Assembly (NCBI GenBank): GCA_026419785.1 | Contig: JAODTK010005635.1 | Coordinates: forward strand, 62,001 to 126,000 | Direction of reading: 5' to 3' | DNA: 64,000 nucleotides | Source: Sclerodactyla briareus | Taxonomy: Eukaryota > Echinodermata > Holothuroidea > Dendrochirotida > Sclerodactylidae | Part shown: positions 32,304-44,660 of the stretch, in pieces | Layout: every line of letters starts with the position of its first letter | How positions within the stretch are numbered: the first letter of the stretch is position 1 | Made by a program: the position numbers and the translations under genes | The notes under the pieces: model-generated | Database searches by the model: none | Seen by the model: only the letters and a program-made list of their open reading frames with translations | What the model was told of the DNA's origin: nothing

Positions 32304-33930
32304 TCTAACCAAAATCTACGCAAATCTTGACAAACAGAACTACGGCCATATTTATATCCAACTATTCATTTTTTCAGTGGAGCTGGGATGGGGTAAGTTT
32401 AGCCTAACTTAGCCCAAAAAAATCCCAGCTCACTGAAAAAAATTGAATAGTTGGATTGCAATATTGGCCGTAGTTTGGTCAAGATTTGCGTAGATTTTGA
32501 GCTCCCCGCGGCCTTCTTGTTCTGCGATGCTGTTCACGCTCCTGTCGGCGCGCGTACTGGGGACCCCGAAAGTCCCTTGTTGGAGGGCAGCGCGCATTCC
32601 CTTGAACCAAGCATCTGCTGCACTCTGGAGACCCAGAATATTTTCAATGCAGATGCCCTATTCCTTTCCTTCCTTTCCTCCAAAACTAATTTCTAAAGCC
32701 GACCACAACAATACAGCTAATAAATTGGAGTACGAAAATGGCATGACGAGTATTCAACCAATAATTCAGAGGCTTCCGAAGAGGATGCCCTTGTAATGAC
32801 CTACTCTCATGGTGCTTTCACAGCTATTGGCCAGAGCCATCTAGGGCTACTGCGTCTAGTATTTCGCTCCAGCTAGGGGTACAGAGGACTACAAGGAGTC
32901 CCTGTTTTTGGTCAGGGCAAAGCCACGTGTTCGCAAAGCGAAAGCCGATGCGTTCGGGAGGAACCCGATAGCAATTTTCGCATTGCCATGTCACCTGCCC
33001 TTCATCTTCAAACCACTCTTCAAGTTGTTAGGACCAAAGTACGCACAACTAGGGTCACGAAAATGTCATGAAAATCACACTCTCCTCTCATCACAAGATT
33101 CGGGCAATCCGCTGATCAGGAAATATGTTTTCAGAAATTAACAGGTCCTTCGAATGATTAATTTCTTCAACAATCCATCAAATATCGGGAGGAGGGCATT
33201 CGATTACTATGTCCCCCAACGAATAAAACATTGCAGAAATAGATGCCCGTCCATAGTGAGGCTCCATATTGAACGAGTCACTTTTTTACCATGGGCGTCG
33301 ATCGCGTTTCGAAAAGTGGGGAGGCACATCGAATAGCCAATGACCTTATCTAAGATAAGCGCCACCATTGGGTTGGCGCGAAGCATACAAAATGACATTT
33401 TAGCTTTTCATACCCTCACAGATCGCCGGAAACGGCACTTGCCAGACTCGATAGCACCCATCTACATTGTGATTTTAATAAGAGACCGACAAAAAAGTTG
33501 TCATTGTTTCTACTACATGCATTTACCACATGTCACACATGGTATAATTGGTGGTGTTATTACTTTTTACTCTGGCTCGTTTGCTTGGATCCCGGGGTCT
33601 GCCCAACGGTCCCTGGTGGGATCGAAGGGAGAAGCCATAAGCGTACGGGACCATTCCAATTGGGAGGCAGTAAATCTTTGACCGAATTTTTCAAGTCAGT
33701 CATCGAAGAGTACCAGCGCGCGCGTAGGGGATTTTTGCAACGTTTTCCTTCCGATCATTTATCGAAAAAGTCAGCAGAAAATTCAGAATTTTTTCACTTT
33801 GCCTTTCCTCCTTTCCAATTCCTCACGAATTTATTCGTCGCGAATTTTTCATCTCAGACAATTTGGGGAGGAAGTCTGCCCCGCAGGCTTCTGAAATTAT
33901 CGAGTGAACAAAATGATTGAAGCATTACAT
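32304..33930 (+). repeat. 1.58-kb tandem duplication, unit B
   Basis: The second unit begins at CTCTAACCAAAATCTACGC and carries the same landmarks as unit A in the same order. The CGCAAATCTTGAC word is offset by 1575 bp from unit A. It ends near ATTACATCGCATATT, after which the sequence leaves the shared path. The unit class is unknown: no transposase, reverse transcriptase or terminal inverted repeat is recognised. The TCGCGCC/GCGCGC words and CATGGGCGTCGATC are typical of marine-invertebrate repeats. Confidence 0.9.
32308..32502. repeat. ~190-bp imperfect palindrome at the head of unit B
   Basis: Same structure as in unit A, with arms CAGTGGAGCTGGGATGGGG and ATCCCAGCTCACTGAAAAA and outer arms ending in TTTGCGTAGATTTTGAG. 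The spacer is longer (about 20-25 bases) with an A7 run. Conservation of the palindrome in both units means it is part of the duplicated unit, not a later insertion. Confidence 0.85.
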
Positions 33931-35279
33931 CGCATATTTCACACGCCCCGGGTAGCAAAACGGGCCATTGTTGAAAAGGTATCACTTGTTGTGTCCATTC
34001 TGCTTTAAAATTCGAGCACTCGGTTGAAAAATGGGTAATCCCTTCGACTTCGGCGCGCGTGTGGGGGGTCCAGAATTTCATCTGGGGGGGGCCGCAACCC
34101 TGGATTGAAGACCATTTCCATTTCCAACGGGGCGAATATTGTTTGGTTAGATAATAATTGAATCAGTTAATAGACGATCATCAAATTAAATTATTATCCA
34201 TTCAACCGCACAACACCCATATAATAAATTACAGGTCACGGTACCCCTTTCACGGAGGTTCAAAATTCGGGCAGAAACAACTTACCCAGATAAAAAGGTT
34301 AGTGGTTTCATTCGCATGTTATATGCACCCACTTATATCAGTACTACTTATGCCGCGGAAATTCGGGCCACCAAATTCATAATCAAAAAACTTTTCATTT
34401 TTACTTTTCCAAATTTTCTTCATTATTTCGCCGAATTTTGGTATAATTTTCCTTCGTGTTATCACCCACCCTCAAATTACCTACCCTGCAAACCAAGAGA
34501 GACGCCGCCCCAGTCTCGAATATTATGACTGATTTGCCTCAGTTGGTTTCTGTTCGCATCCGTGATATACTTAACCATCTCACTATATTGGGCATGGATT
34601 TACAATATCACCTAAACTTGGGGTTGAAAAAAATGAAGAAAAGAAATTTTGCCCAATAGCAATAAACTGTTGTATCTGCTAGGTACAATTTCCATTCAAG
34701 GCGCAGTCATTGTGGAAGTCTTGACCCCCAACTTTTTGGTGGAGTCCCTCCGTACATTATTTGTCTTCACGCTTGACAACCGGACTTTTTACAAATACCA
34801 GGAGAATTGCCCCCTTGACTATCCAACAAAGCCAATGTGATACCAGTGCCAGCTTGTTCGAGCACATCAGTGACCATTTGGTCCTCATTCATTCGTACGG
34901 AGAAAAATGCTGATGCTCTGGCCTGCGTACGGGACCTCTGATTTTTTGCAGAAACATGTTTTGGCTAACGACATAAAACATCCCCGAGTTTTTTTTGCGA
35001 ACAATTTTGCATGCTTTTTCGGGCGTTTTGACTTGGAAATCAGGGCGCAGTCAGCAGACTGTTGGGCGTTTTCCTTACTTTTGCCTTTTCTCTTCCAGTT
35101 TTCCCGAATTAATTGTCATTTTTTGCCCGAATTTTCATCCAGAATATCTTTGCGCTCGTCAAAGGGGCTAACGCAATTTGTTAAGTCAGAGCCAGAAGTC
35201 AAAGCAGTTTGGATTACACTAATGATTGTGAACAAACTTGTAGCCTCAGTTACTCTTCCAGATGGGGGTAGCTCAAATT
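33931..35279. other. Unassigned AT-rich DNA with GCCCGAATTTT words
   Basis: TTTCGCCGAATTTTGG, TTGCCCGAATTTTCATC and CTTTTGCCTTTTCTCTTCC words echo the last 250 bp of units A and B, so parts of this stretch may be older relatives of that tail. A G run follows ATCT near 34083-34090. No gene recognised. Confidence 0.45.
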
Positions 35280-35735
35280 TGATTATTGGGTAAGGTATTT
35301 TCGCCCTGCGAAATTCGTAAGTGCCATATGATTTCATGTTTCAGAAAGGAAGGAAAAAAAATCCGTCACTGGAGGTCTAGATTTATGTTTCATCTCTGTC
35401 GGGCAGCAGTGACGTAAAGACATTTCTGACTAGGCGAAGGGGGGCTAACATTATTAGGGCCCTTGTGAGAGGGGGTCTCAGTCCGTCATGGTTTACCGTC
35501 TCCTTTGGAAAGTTTTTGGCCTTAGGTGCAAATTCAGCTCTAAATGTGATTTTTTTGTGGCGAAAATGTGCTGTCCACCAGAGCATAAGTTCTATTCTTT
35601 TGGTTATTGGCCGGAATCCTACCTTCCATGGAGCACCTTAGTTTGGGTCTAGTGGAAAAGGCCTGGAAGTCAGACGGGTTAGCCCATTCTAGAGAACCCG
35701 CCAGGTTATAATTTTTTTTTTTTTTTTTTTTTTGG
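35280..35735 (+). repeat. Repeat family R2, diverged copy c
   Basis: Words in the same order as in R2a and R2b: GTAAGTGCCATATGATTTCATGT, TTTCTGACTAGGCGAAGG, GTGGAAAAGG, CAGACGGGTTAGCCCATTC and CTAGAGAACCCGCC. The copy is shorter and more diverged than those at 46.8 and 55.0 kb. It is followed by a T27 run at 35708-35734. Confidence 0.55.
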
Positions 35736-36880
35736 CCTCGTAGGCTCGTACCCGTTTCTTTTTCTACGGAAATTTTTGACTGAATATCAACTAAGTTGTT
35801 CGACTTTTGTTGCAATTCATGAAGGTAGAAAACACATGCAAGTCGAAAGGTTCTAGTTTCGCCCGGTTTCCTGGTATAGTCTATGATTTAAAAAAAAATG
35901 CTTATCATCTTTGCTAGAATTAAACATTTCTTGCCCGGGTTTTGTTCCATAACATATTCCTATATAGCGTGGATCATTGGCCACGAACTGTTTTTTTTGT
36001 GAATTGAAGCCTGCAAGATATATATTGTTCAATTGGAGTGCAATCGTCTACGCTTGCCTTCAGCTGGCTAGAAATGCGATGTCTAGCTAGGAAGCAATTT
36101 GTAAATATAATTCCAGAATTACAAGATTGCACTCAAAGAATATTCTCACGGAATCACATCACAGAGCTATCGTGCACGTGGTCTACCGTACTGACAGCGA
36201 AACGCCACCGATTACAGAAATGGGACGGACGAAGTTTTTTTTTGCATATTCTTTTCTTGGACTCGATAAAATCACACAACAACGTCCAACTTGACAAGAT
36301 GGCTGATTTTTGGCTCAATCATCGGGCTTTTTCGACCAGAGAAATCGGCATTTGCTGACATTGTGCATTGGGCCATTTATATATCCACTTGGACTTTGGC
36401 AGGTTTTATGCCTGAATTGTACCTATTCTTTGCCCATCGGTTGTTCCTTCCTCGATCTCAAACGTGCTTTTTTTAACTTCCATAATGTGTTGAAGCAGTC
36501 TGATTCCTCATCCGCCTCGTCTTCCACCGCCGCGCGTGTTATAATCAATGACATTTTATTGTGAATCTAACCTTTGTTTGAAAACAACAAATAGAATAGT
36601 CTCACTTACTGTTTCCTGAGTGAGAAAACTTGCACTAAAATCTTCAATATCCCAGAATATGCCTTCAAAATGCGTCGCTCACGACACTATAAGAAGGCAA
36701 CAGTTACTGTCGTCTGGGCGCAGGGCGGCTGGAAATTTCGGACGACCATCCGGGATCGGAATAAAAGCCACTGTGTCTTTGTGAGGCTGCTTTCTCATTA
36801 TTTCAGCCCACCCCATAGCCACTTAACGGAGCCCGTGTGTAAACGGACTGTACTTTATGTCGTCATCTGGATCAAAAAGT
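35736..36880. other. Unassigned DNA
   Basis: Plus-strand frames at 36038-36358 and 36310-36564 have no recognisable domain. A T9 run lies near 36233-36242. No shared repeats seen. Confidence 0.5.
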
Positions 36881-36884
36881 GGGG

Positions 36885-36972
36885 GGAGGGGACATTTGAT
36901 ATGATGCCCCCCCCACTTCGAAAAGTGGGGGGCGCGTCCCCCCCCTTCCCCGCCAGATCGACGCCCATGCTT
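36885..36972. repeat. GC-rich foldback block
   Basis: CCCCCCACTT, CGAA and AAGTGGGGGG (about 36908-36932) form a perfect 10-bp stem. C-rich CGTCCCCCCCCTTCCCCGCC and GATCGACGCCCATGC follow. The TTCGAAAAGTGGGGAGGC and CATGGGCGTCGATC words also occur in opposite order in unit B at 33291-33332, so this is an inverted relative of that internal segment. Confidence 0.6.
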
Positions 36973-39900
36973 TATTACATCACAAGTTACTGGCGTTCTA
37001 CAGAACTAAGCCCCTTGAACCGGGTGCCATAGCTAAGCCTCCTTTACAACCGGGATACCACTTCTTGTGGTTTCTACTACGGACTGGGAAGTTATTTAAT
37101 CAAAATGAAATGATTGCATTATTCGCAATTCTCTCATTTCCATTGTGGAATTCGGATCGCTGGCAATTAGTAGACCTGAAATGCCGTTTCAAATGATCAA
37201 AATAAATCGGTTCAATTTCGACATAAAAACGACAGACTCAAAGTTTATATGAAATCCGTGAAATATTTCGTTTGTCGGCGAGCGCTTTAGCTGATGCTCC
37301 GTATTTCACGTTTCCCCTGTGGCATTTTTCTGATAAAAAATATGTATCCCATACTATTTCCTCCAGACATTTCATTTTTGTCAGTTATTAGCCACTCCGA
37401 TGTTGCTGTTTAATGAGTTTCACATTCAAAAATCCGTTCCAAGTACAAGTGAGACCACTTCAGGTTCAAATAACCACGGTCCAAAGAGAATACCCCTTGG
37501 GGGAAGCAGCTTGATTTTTATATTATCAGTGAATTCGGCCGATTGGCCTGTTTCACTGTCCATGTCCACCGTTCAAGGTGCTGAATATGCAATGTTGTTG
37601 GAATTTCTCAAGGAAAACTTTCTGTCCAGTTGGAAACCCGATTCTTAAAATATTGAAATTTATTGCAGGTAAATAAGCTAGCGTGGATCGCCCGATATCT
37701 TCGAAAAAATCCAAAACTTGTTTGATAGAAGTCCAACCCGTGGTCGCCAAACGCAATGCAAATACCTGCAAAAAATTGCCCAAAATGATCCAAAACTACA
37801 TCCCGTTTGCCGTTTCACTCCGATTGTGGCAAGTTCGTTGAATTTCCCAACATTTTCTAAAGAGTATGATTTTTCTTCCAGGTTCATCCAGGGAAATATC
37901 CAGACTTGCCGACCTTCAGAAAATTTCAATTGGAACCGATTTTACCCAATCCCGACACAATTTGATAAGTTGGTGGCGGAGGGAGGCGCAACGTTTCGTA
38001 GTATGCCACAAACACTGAATGTTGAATGGCACGTCCAGTAGGGTATCTATGGCAGTTGGGTGCAAAAGTTTAGAGGAATGTAGGCTAGAAAATACAGGGC
38101 CAAATGGAGTTGTAATGTGCATGTGAGGTGTTAAATTTAGGTGTAGGAACATTGCTACCCAAGGTATTTGGGGAGGGGGGGGTATGCTGTATTATATCCC
38201 CTCCACTCATTCCATGGACGTGGATATACCCCCACCATCAAAAAGGATCGCCACCACCCCTGCCCCAAGAACCCGGCTACACTGGGGGTTCGCATTAGCA
38301 ACAAACCCGAAATATCCCGCCGCCTTCCTTACACAGCGGCGCCAGTCATCGTCTGACTATCCTGGACATAGTTATCTCCCTATACGGAATGTCAGTTTTC
38401 TTGGACATCAACCTATATACTAGTTTGATACATGTTTTTAGCGAAGCGAGGGTACCCGCGGGGTGAAGCCCACGGAATGGAGGAAAAGAACGGTATTCGA
38501 TATTAGATTTTCAGAGTTCACGAATGAATAAATCAATTCAGTGAACGCACTGACCTTATTCATGGGAGTCATTCTTGGCCTGAAAGGCACCTACATAGCA
38601 GCACCCCCCCCTCCCACTTAGTCCGCGTTGAGACGTTGTGATATTACTGCTGCTTTATATCCGACACTCATGGGATTCCCGCAGGGTGGGGCGCCACGGT
38701 CTGCATTTTTTTCTACAAGCGACAGATAAGGACCATCCCGGTTCAAAAGAGCTGAAAAAAAAATAATCGTCTTAACGCAAGACTACATCCCCCTCCCGCG
38801 AATTCCCGGGCTTTGGTACCCCATGATCCCCCAGTTTCTTGAAGTACCATTGAGGTTATAAGTGGGCCGAGAACATGCCGCAGGCCCTCCGCTACAACAT
38901 ACGAGAGCCATTCTACTGTAAAACACCCCAATCCTCGCAACACCCCCTGCCAACGATTACCAATAGGCAGATTAGAATATCAGCGCAAGCTGGCGCAGCC
39001 ACCTTGTAATTTGAGGGAGGGGTCCCACTGTAAGATATAGGGTCACGACCCCCGGTGACCCCATGATTGTGCCCTGGATTCAATGGGGTTGACTAGACGG
39101 ACCCCACACCGTTGTCTTTCTGGATTTTGTTACGGAACTCTATCACCGCTGATATGATTAGCGCAAAAACTTTTTTTTTTAGAAGTGGCGATCGTATCGA
39201 GACAGCCTCCTATTTTTAAACCTCCATTTGGCCCCACCCGTGGGCCTTTTCTTCGACATGCTGATTGCTTAAAGTGTGTGGGGATATAAGGCCTACAAGG
39301 TGGCGGTTTTCACCTACCAAACGATTCATGTTGAACACAATACCTTGGACCTTACAATAAGATATGCAGTACCTTCTTTTTCATTACAACACCATACCTT
39401 GCTCTATACCTGTTTCATCGACTGATAATCCGCGGGTCGACAATTGGTGGCGCTGTGCCACGTTCAGTTCGCTCTCTTTGAACACTACCCTTCATTGGCC
39501 CCGCGTGGTCTAACATCGCGACACGGAGAGGTGGGTGAGGCCGAGGGGTGAGTGACAAGAATTTTTAATTTATCCCGCAGCTCAATTTCTTAATTTCGTT
39601 TCACTGTGCATGTCTGATTCCCAGCTGTGTAATTTATTTCTCATCATTGCCCAATTTTTCTTTTAAAAATTTATATAGCAGAAACCCATCTTGCAAACTT
39701 TGCGGCTTGTTTATCCCATCATTATCAAATAACGAGTTGCGGACTATGATTCACATGAATTATGAAAGCATTACCAACTTCGATGAATCTAATTGATACC
39801 TTAAGTGAGATGTAACATAGAGCTCGAGAATAATTGAATTCAAGTTTTCGAATCGCATTTTCAATTTATGAGCAAACATCCATCTCTTATGTCAGAGGTA

Positions 39901-40356
39901 CAGCTTTGCATTAAATTGAAGGCATCGATTTCCGAGATGGGACAACCTGTTCAACAGGGTTTCATCAGAGGATCCACTATTCGGTGAGGTAAATTGTGAC
40001 ATGTTCCCAAAGTAACGAATGAAACCAGTTGAAGCAGTGTTTTACTTCCCAATCCGCAATGTTCCAAAATGCTCAGTAAGATCGAAGATCACGAATCGAA
40101 GGCGGAACTAGAGTCAAGCAGCACCATAAGAACCTTCTGGTATCAATGGACTGCATGGAATTTGAACAGACGCTCATTGGAATAGTATTGTCCTAATGCG
40201 CCTGAATACGGTCAAAGGACCATGACATTACAATGTTGCAAGATGTGATCCGCAACAACCTTCTCACAAGCTTGGATGAACTAAAGGTTAATTACTAACC
40301 GGTCTAAGATTGTTCAATTCTGGTGGAAGATGTAGGTTCTCTTCCGGACTCGTGAC
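36973..40356. other. Unassigned DNA
   Basis: No gene recognised. Overlapping frames of 60-107 codons on both strands at 37400-38150 have no domain. G-rich and CCCCC-rich words at 38170-38240 and 38603-38615 resemble fragments of GC-rich foldbacks. GCGAAGCGAGGGTACCCGCG at 38441-38460 is a typical repeat-tail word. A T10 run lies at 39171-39180. Confidence 0.5.
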
Positions 40357-41870
40357 CAGGGGCGTAATACATCCCATTCCCAGGGGGGGGGGTGGGGGGG
40401 GGGGGGGTGACTCATTTTGAGACCGAAAGATATTCGTGAGACCGATTCTTATTAATCAGTATTGGTTTAACCGAGAGGAGGGCGCCATCGCTCGTGATGT
40501 GCCCTGGGTCCCCGACCTGAGTGGCCATTCGCTTTCTTTAGTGATCTTGTTGATAGACCTGAATCTGGGGAGGGTCTACGAGGAGGGGGTGTCCCCTCCC
40601 CTTTTGAATTTCTTGCAACCTGAAACCGCCAATGGGTGCTATCCCAGTACGATATTCTAGAATGACTTAACCTATCAAAAATATTCAATTTTTCTGCCAA
40701 CATATTTTTTTTTTTCTTTTTGTTTTTTTTTTTTTTCCCGACTACGTAAACTGTGTTAATAATGTGTGTCAAAACGGGTCTAAACCTCGCTACATGAATC
40801 ACCTTTGCACTCATATTTGGTTATCATATTAGATTACTCGACTCTGTACGCTGGAATATGAGTTATCTGACACGATTTTGAAGTCTTGAACCTAAATCAC
40901 GATATGATTACGGTTCCACGGAAGACGGATAGAATGGCATTCACATGGTCCCTCATAGCCCAGAGCTGATAAACCGATAATTTTGATAATTGTCCCGATG
41001 AGGCTGAAACCATGGCAACCCATTACCCATGTCCATCATAGGTAATCAATTTCCTGCACTCCTCGGACTTGCGCAACGCACCTATTCTTCTTTACTTTTC
41101 TCCCCGACGTTTCTCCGATTTGCCCCCCGAGTTTCTCCGATTGGCCTCCCCGACGGGAGGGGGGGGCGTGGGGGCGGTGCTCCCGTGGAGTGCCTCCCCT
41201 TTACTGTACGCTGATTTTTCGAATGTAGGTTACAGTTGGTTACGGAATATATCGAATATGATTCAAGGCAGGGGAAAAGAGTTTCATTTTTTTTTAATCA
41301 ACCTTGTGGCTTACTACCAGCGAATTCCAGAATACAATCGCAACATACACTACAATTTAGATGTTTGACCATTCTAACGATTTAGACATGCTGTTGGACA
41401 TGCAAATTAGGGGAACACAAAACCAATGCACTTACGTATATTTCCACATACATAATGTGGGAAAAAGCTGCCTATTTACGGCGACCCTCCATTATCGATA
41501 CCCCCGATTTTGTTTAAACACTGACAAGGCGACCAAACTTAGGCATGTCTGCCCACCGATCAACCAATTGCTCAAGTCAATGCCATCTGTGAGACACGCT
41601 CCAAGCCAGTGTAATAGGTCCCGTAGTCGGACATGGCCCATGACGGAACGTAAGAAACGTCTGCACTAGTTTAAGCTGAGAGTAACCTTCGCCACTCGAT
41701 GCCGGAAGTTATTGGGACATCCTCATCAGGCTCTTCAGTAGAAAATACTAGGTCATGGCAATAAATCAATTAATTTTTCACCTAACTCGAGCGGAGACCG
41801 AAATTTTTGTCGCCCAGAGACCGATTCTGATTTTCACAGGGGGGTGTCACACCCCCCTCCCAATCCCCGT
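40357..41870. repeat. Possible element with CAGGGGCGTAA start and direct GAGACCGA boxes
   Basis: CAGGGGCGTAATAC at 40357 is a hAT-like terminus followed by a long G-rich run (40382-40407). GAGACCGAAA and GAGACCGATTCT appear at 40419-40447 and again at 41794-41828 in the same orientation. Both times they are near a GGGGTGTC...CCCC hairpin (40587-40600 and 41839-41858). The ~1.4 kb between has no recognisable coding; a T-rich run at 40706-40738 and a GC-rich block at 41088-41215 lie inside. No matching right end was found. Confidence 0.4.
41088..41215 (-). mobile_element. GC-rich hAT-like repeat fragment with GTCGGGG boxes
   Basis: On the minus strand this reads CCGTCGGGGAGGCCAATCGG, then AACTCGGGG and ACGTCGGGGAGAAAAG, with a CGCCCCCACGCCCCCCC tract. 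The box order matches the block at 63570-63735 at the end of the window, where the CAGGGGTGGCGCCAG terminus is preserved. Confidence 0.5.
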
Positions 41871-43839
41871 ATTTACGACGTTTTACGACGCCCTGCGCGT
41901 GAAACTCACCAGTAGTAATTGATGTGTGCATAAACTTAGTTATGGCTGGCAAAAGAGTAGCAACACATTTGACGATCTTAGTTAGGACTGGGTTAAGTCA
42001 CAAGTGGCCGACGAACCAACCTCCGAGACCTCAGAGAATTGTATTCTCGGCGTATGTGAAGGGAGGGATGCATCAGTTTTTTCTTCTCACCGGAGTGATT
42101 TAACAACGCCGCATAACTAAACTTCCGACTGTGACCCTCACATTTAGTCACCAACTTGTCGTAATAAGCATCAAAGCTTCATATACATCAAGAACCTGGA
42201 TGTTTCTTAATCAACGATTATGATCACCATCCAATGTGTTTCCTCCCTCCCCTCCTTTTCCCCACAAACATGTGGTATGGAAAATTGACATGTTATATGT
42301 CACCCGAGAATTCCAGAATATAATTAAACCAGCTTCACCGTGTTATCGTGTTTATTGACCTGTATGTTAGAGTCCCCGCATATATCAAGGTTGTCGCAAT
42401 TGAGGAGGGCCCGGTGAGAAAATCCTCGCACTCATCCAGGAACCCAGCAGTTGAAACTGGGTGAGAAATCGATACGGCTAAATACGATATATGACAGCAT
42501 TAACAACATTGGAATTCTTTTAACGTAAGAACCCCCACCGAGAATTCAAAACTATCCTTCTCCGCATGGTCTTTACAGATGAGTGAATGACATACTTGAA
42601 AAATATGCCTGTCCCACCACCCCTAGTTTTTCTCTAGCCAACCGAATTTATTCAGATACCTAATCCCTCCCCCACTTCAACTTAACCCCGAGTGATATCG
42701 TCGGTCCCCTTAATCCAAGTCCCTCAGTAGCAAGGCAAATGGTCGAGATTACCGAGCCAAAGTGAACTTCAACACGGGGGATCGATCAAGCAAAGCCCGT
42801 ACACTGGATAGATAACAGTGGCCTATGTTCACATTGCGACGTTTTTGAACTTCCGTTTTCCTTTTCCCTCTTCGTTTGGTGGGAGGTGTCTTTCCAATTC
42901 CAAAATCAAATATCCTCCCAAGCACTGTGGGATCTATATAGTCAGCGCAGCGACCTGAATTAGGAGGGATTATGTAGTTAACGCTCGTAATGGAAGACAT
43001 ATGGCTCAGGCAGACAAGAGATTGCCAGGAGAGGGTCTTGTATTTCGAGCCGTAGGAACCCAGGTGGCATGTTTGGGCTAGTGGCTAAGGCCTCGAGCAT
43101 ACCTATCACGATTGGCGCGCACTGTAATGCATGATGAACAAACGTATCTACAAGTGAACAGTAGAGCACTAAGCTGAACCGTGAAAAATGACACCTTACC
43201 AGGTGAATACGAAATTGAAAATGAGTCATATTCCCAAATAGGCCTACATCAATACACGGACCTATAGTAGCACGCAAACGACTCGGCTTGGCGCCTTAAC
43301 TTTTCCTATATAAGCCAATACAACAATTAAACTAGCTTTCCTGTGAACTTCCTCTTTGCGAGGCCAGTCATGCCCACAACGTCACACATCTAGTCCCGAA
43401 GACGTCCCGCCCTATAATTTAGCCGCGCCTACCTAAGCGGGTTGTACGTTAATGTACACCCGCAGTAAGAATCACTCGACACTAAAATAGCAAACTAGTG
43501 ATTTTTCCTGAGAACAACCCCTTCCCCTTAATCCCATCCGTCTTTTCGATTACGTTCGTGGAATGTAACACATCTAATCCTTATCTCGAAGTCCTACATA
43601 TACTCTAAAATCAGAGAAACTCAGAACTGAGTCACTAAGAGCCAAACAGTTATTTGGTCATATTCTGACTCAATTGGGTCAAATCGAACACAACTTGGGT
43701 CAATCTAGATGTTCTTAGAATGTATAGCGTCGCATTGTCGTGTTGTTAGTAGAGACTATGATTTCATATTTGTTGCAAGTGTCAGTGACATCGGCGTGGA
43801 CTCATAGCGTGCTGGCTGGCGGCGACTGGCACAGTAAAT
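41871..43839. other. Unassigned DNA
   Basis: No gene or shared repeat recognised. The minus-strand frames at 42749-43000 and 42978-43277 have no domain. Confidence 0.5.
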
Positions 43840-43959
43840 CAGAGAAGTTTTACCGTCTATAAAGCAGACCAATTCACATTCATCTTTTGGGTCATTCCTC
43901 TTGTATTCTGGTCTCGTGGCACTCGATCTTTCTGGGCTCTCTCTATCTTGTGACAACTC

Positions 43960-44660
43960 TTTTCCTTTTGTCTCGCTGACTTTGTTCAAGGAGAGAATCG
44001 TGGTCCTTTGTTTGTGTGTGTCCTTCTGTCTGTCCGTCTTTCTTCGTCTGTCCGTATGGGCGGTTCGATATCTCCTGAACCTTGAACGTGCCATCATGCT
44101 GGGACCTTGTTTTGTGGAGGTGCGCGGTGAATAGTTGCCGATTTGCATCCCTTTTCGATTCCCTAAAACCATACTCATTTGCCTAATTTGCATATTGAAT
44201 GAATTGGCCCGTGATCTTGTGTACAATATTCTCCGGATCGTAAATTCATTGGTGGTGCGTTCGGAGTATATCACAACTATGAAGAGTACACGAATTCATT
44301 AGATTCTTGGCATGATATATTCTGATTAAGTATTAATTTGCATAATTTCTGCGATATTTCGAGTCCGTTGGAATTCGACGACGAAACTCGGTTGGAGATG
44401 GTGTTCTATATCCCAATGAATTTTACAGTAGGGACGGGGAGGCACAAAGGTCACTTAATGTTACTAATATCCGCATTTACCGGTATCTCCATTTGCATAT
44501 TTATTGCATATCTTAAAGTTGGTTGAATCCGCATTAAACTTGGTGGAGATGGTTACACCTTTGATCCTGATTAATTTAACAATAAGTGTACAAAGTCACT
44601 TAAGGTTCATTTAATGTTAATATTTGCATAAATTACGCAATTTTTCGCATTTTGTTAAAT
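43960..44660 (+). repeat. Repeat of the TCTGTCTGTCCGTC / ATTTGCATAAATTA superfamily
   Basis: A pyrimidine-rich leader (TTCTGTCTGTCCGTC, TCGTCTGTCCGTATG) is followed by TTCGATATCTCCTGAACCTT. Recurring GATTTGCAT, TAATTTGCATA, TTTGCATATTTATTGCA and ATTTGCATAAATTACGC words then come at about 150-bp steps to 44650. The layout parallels 12480-13118 (TCTCCCTCTGTTCG leader, then ATTTGCATAAATTACGC units), so both are probably members of one superfamily. A 172-codon minus-strand frame at 43756-44274 overlaps it and is discounted. Confidence 0.55.

Noticed and set aside
43756-44274. 172-codon minus-strand open frame
   Set aside because: It overlaps a repeat with a TCTGTCTGTCCGTC leader; the Arg/Thr/Lys-rich peptide derives from the low-complexity leader.
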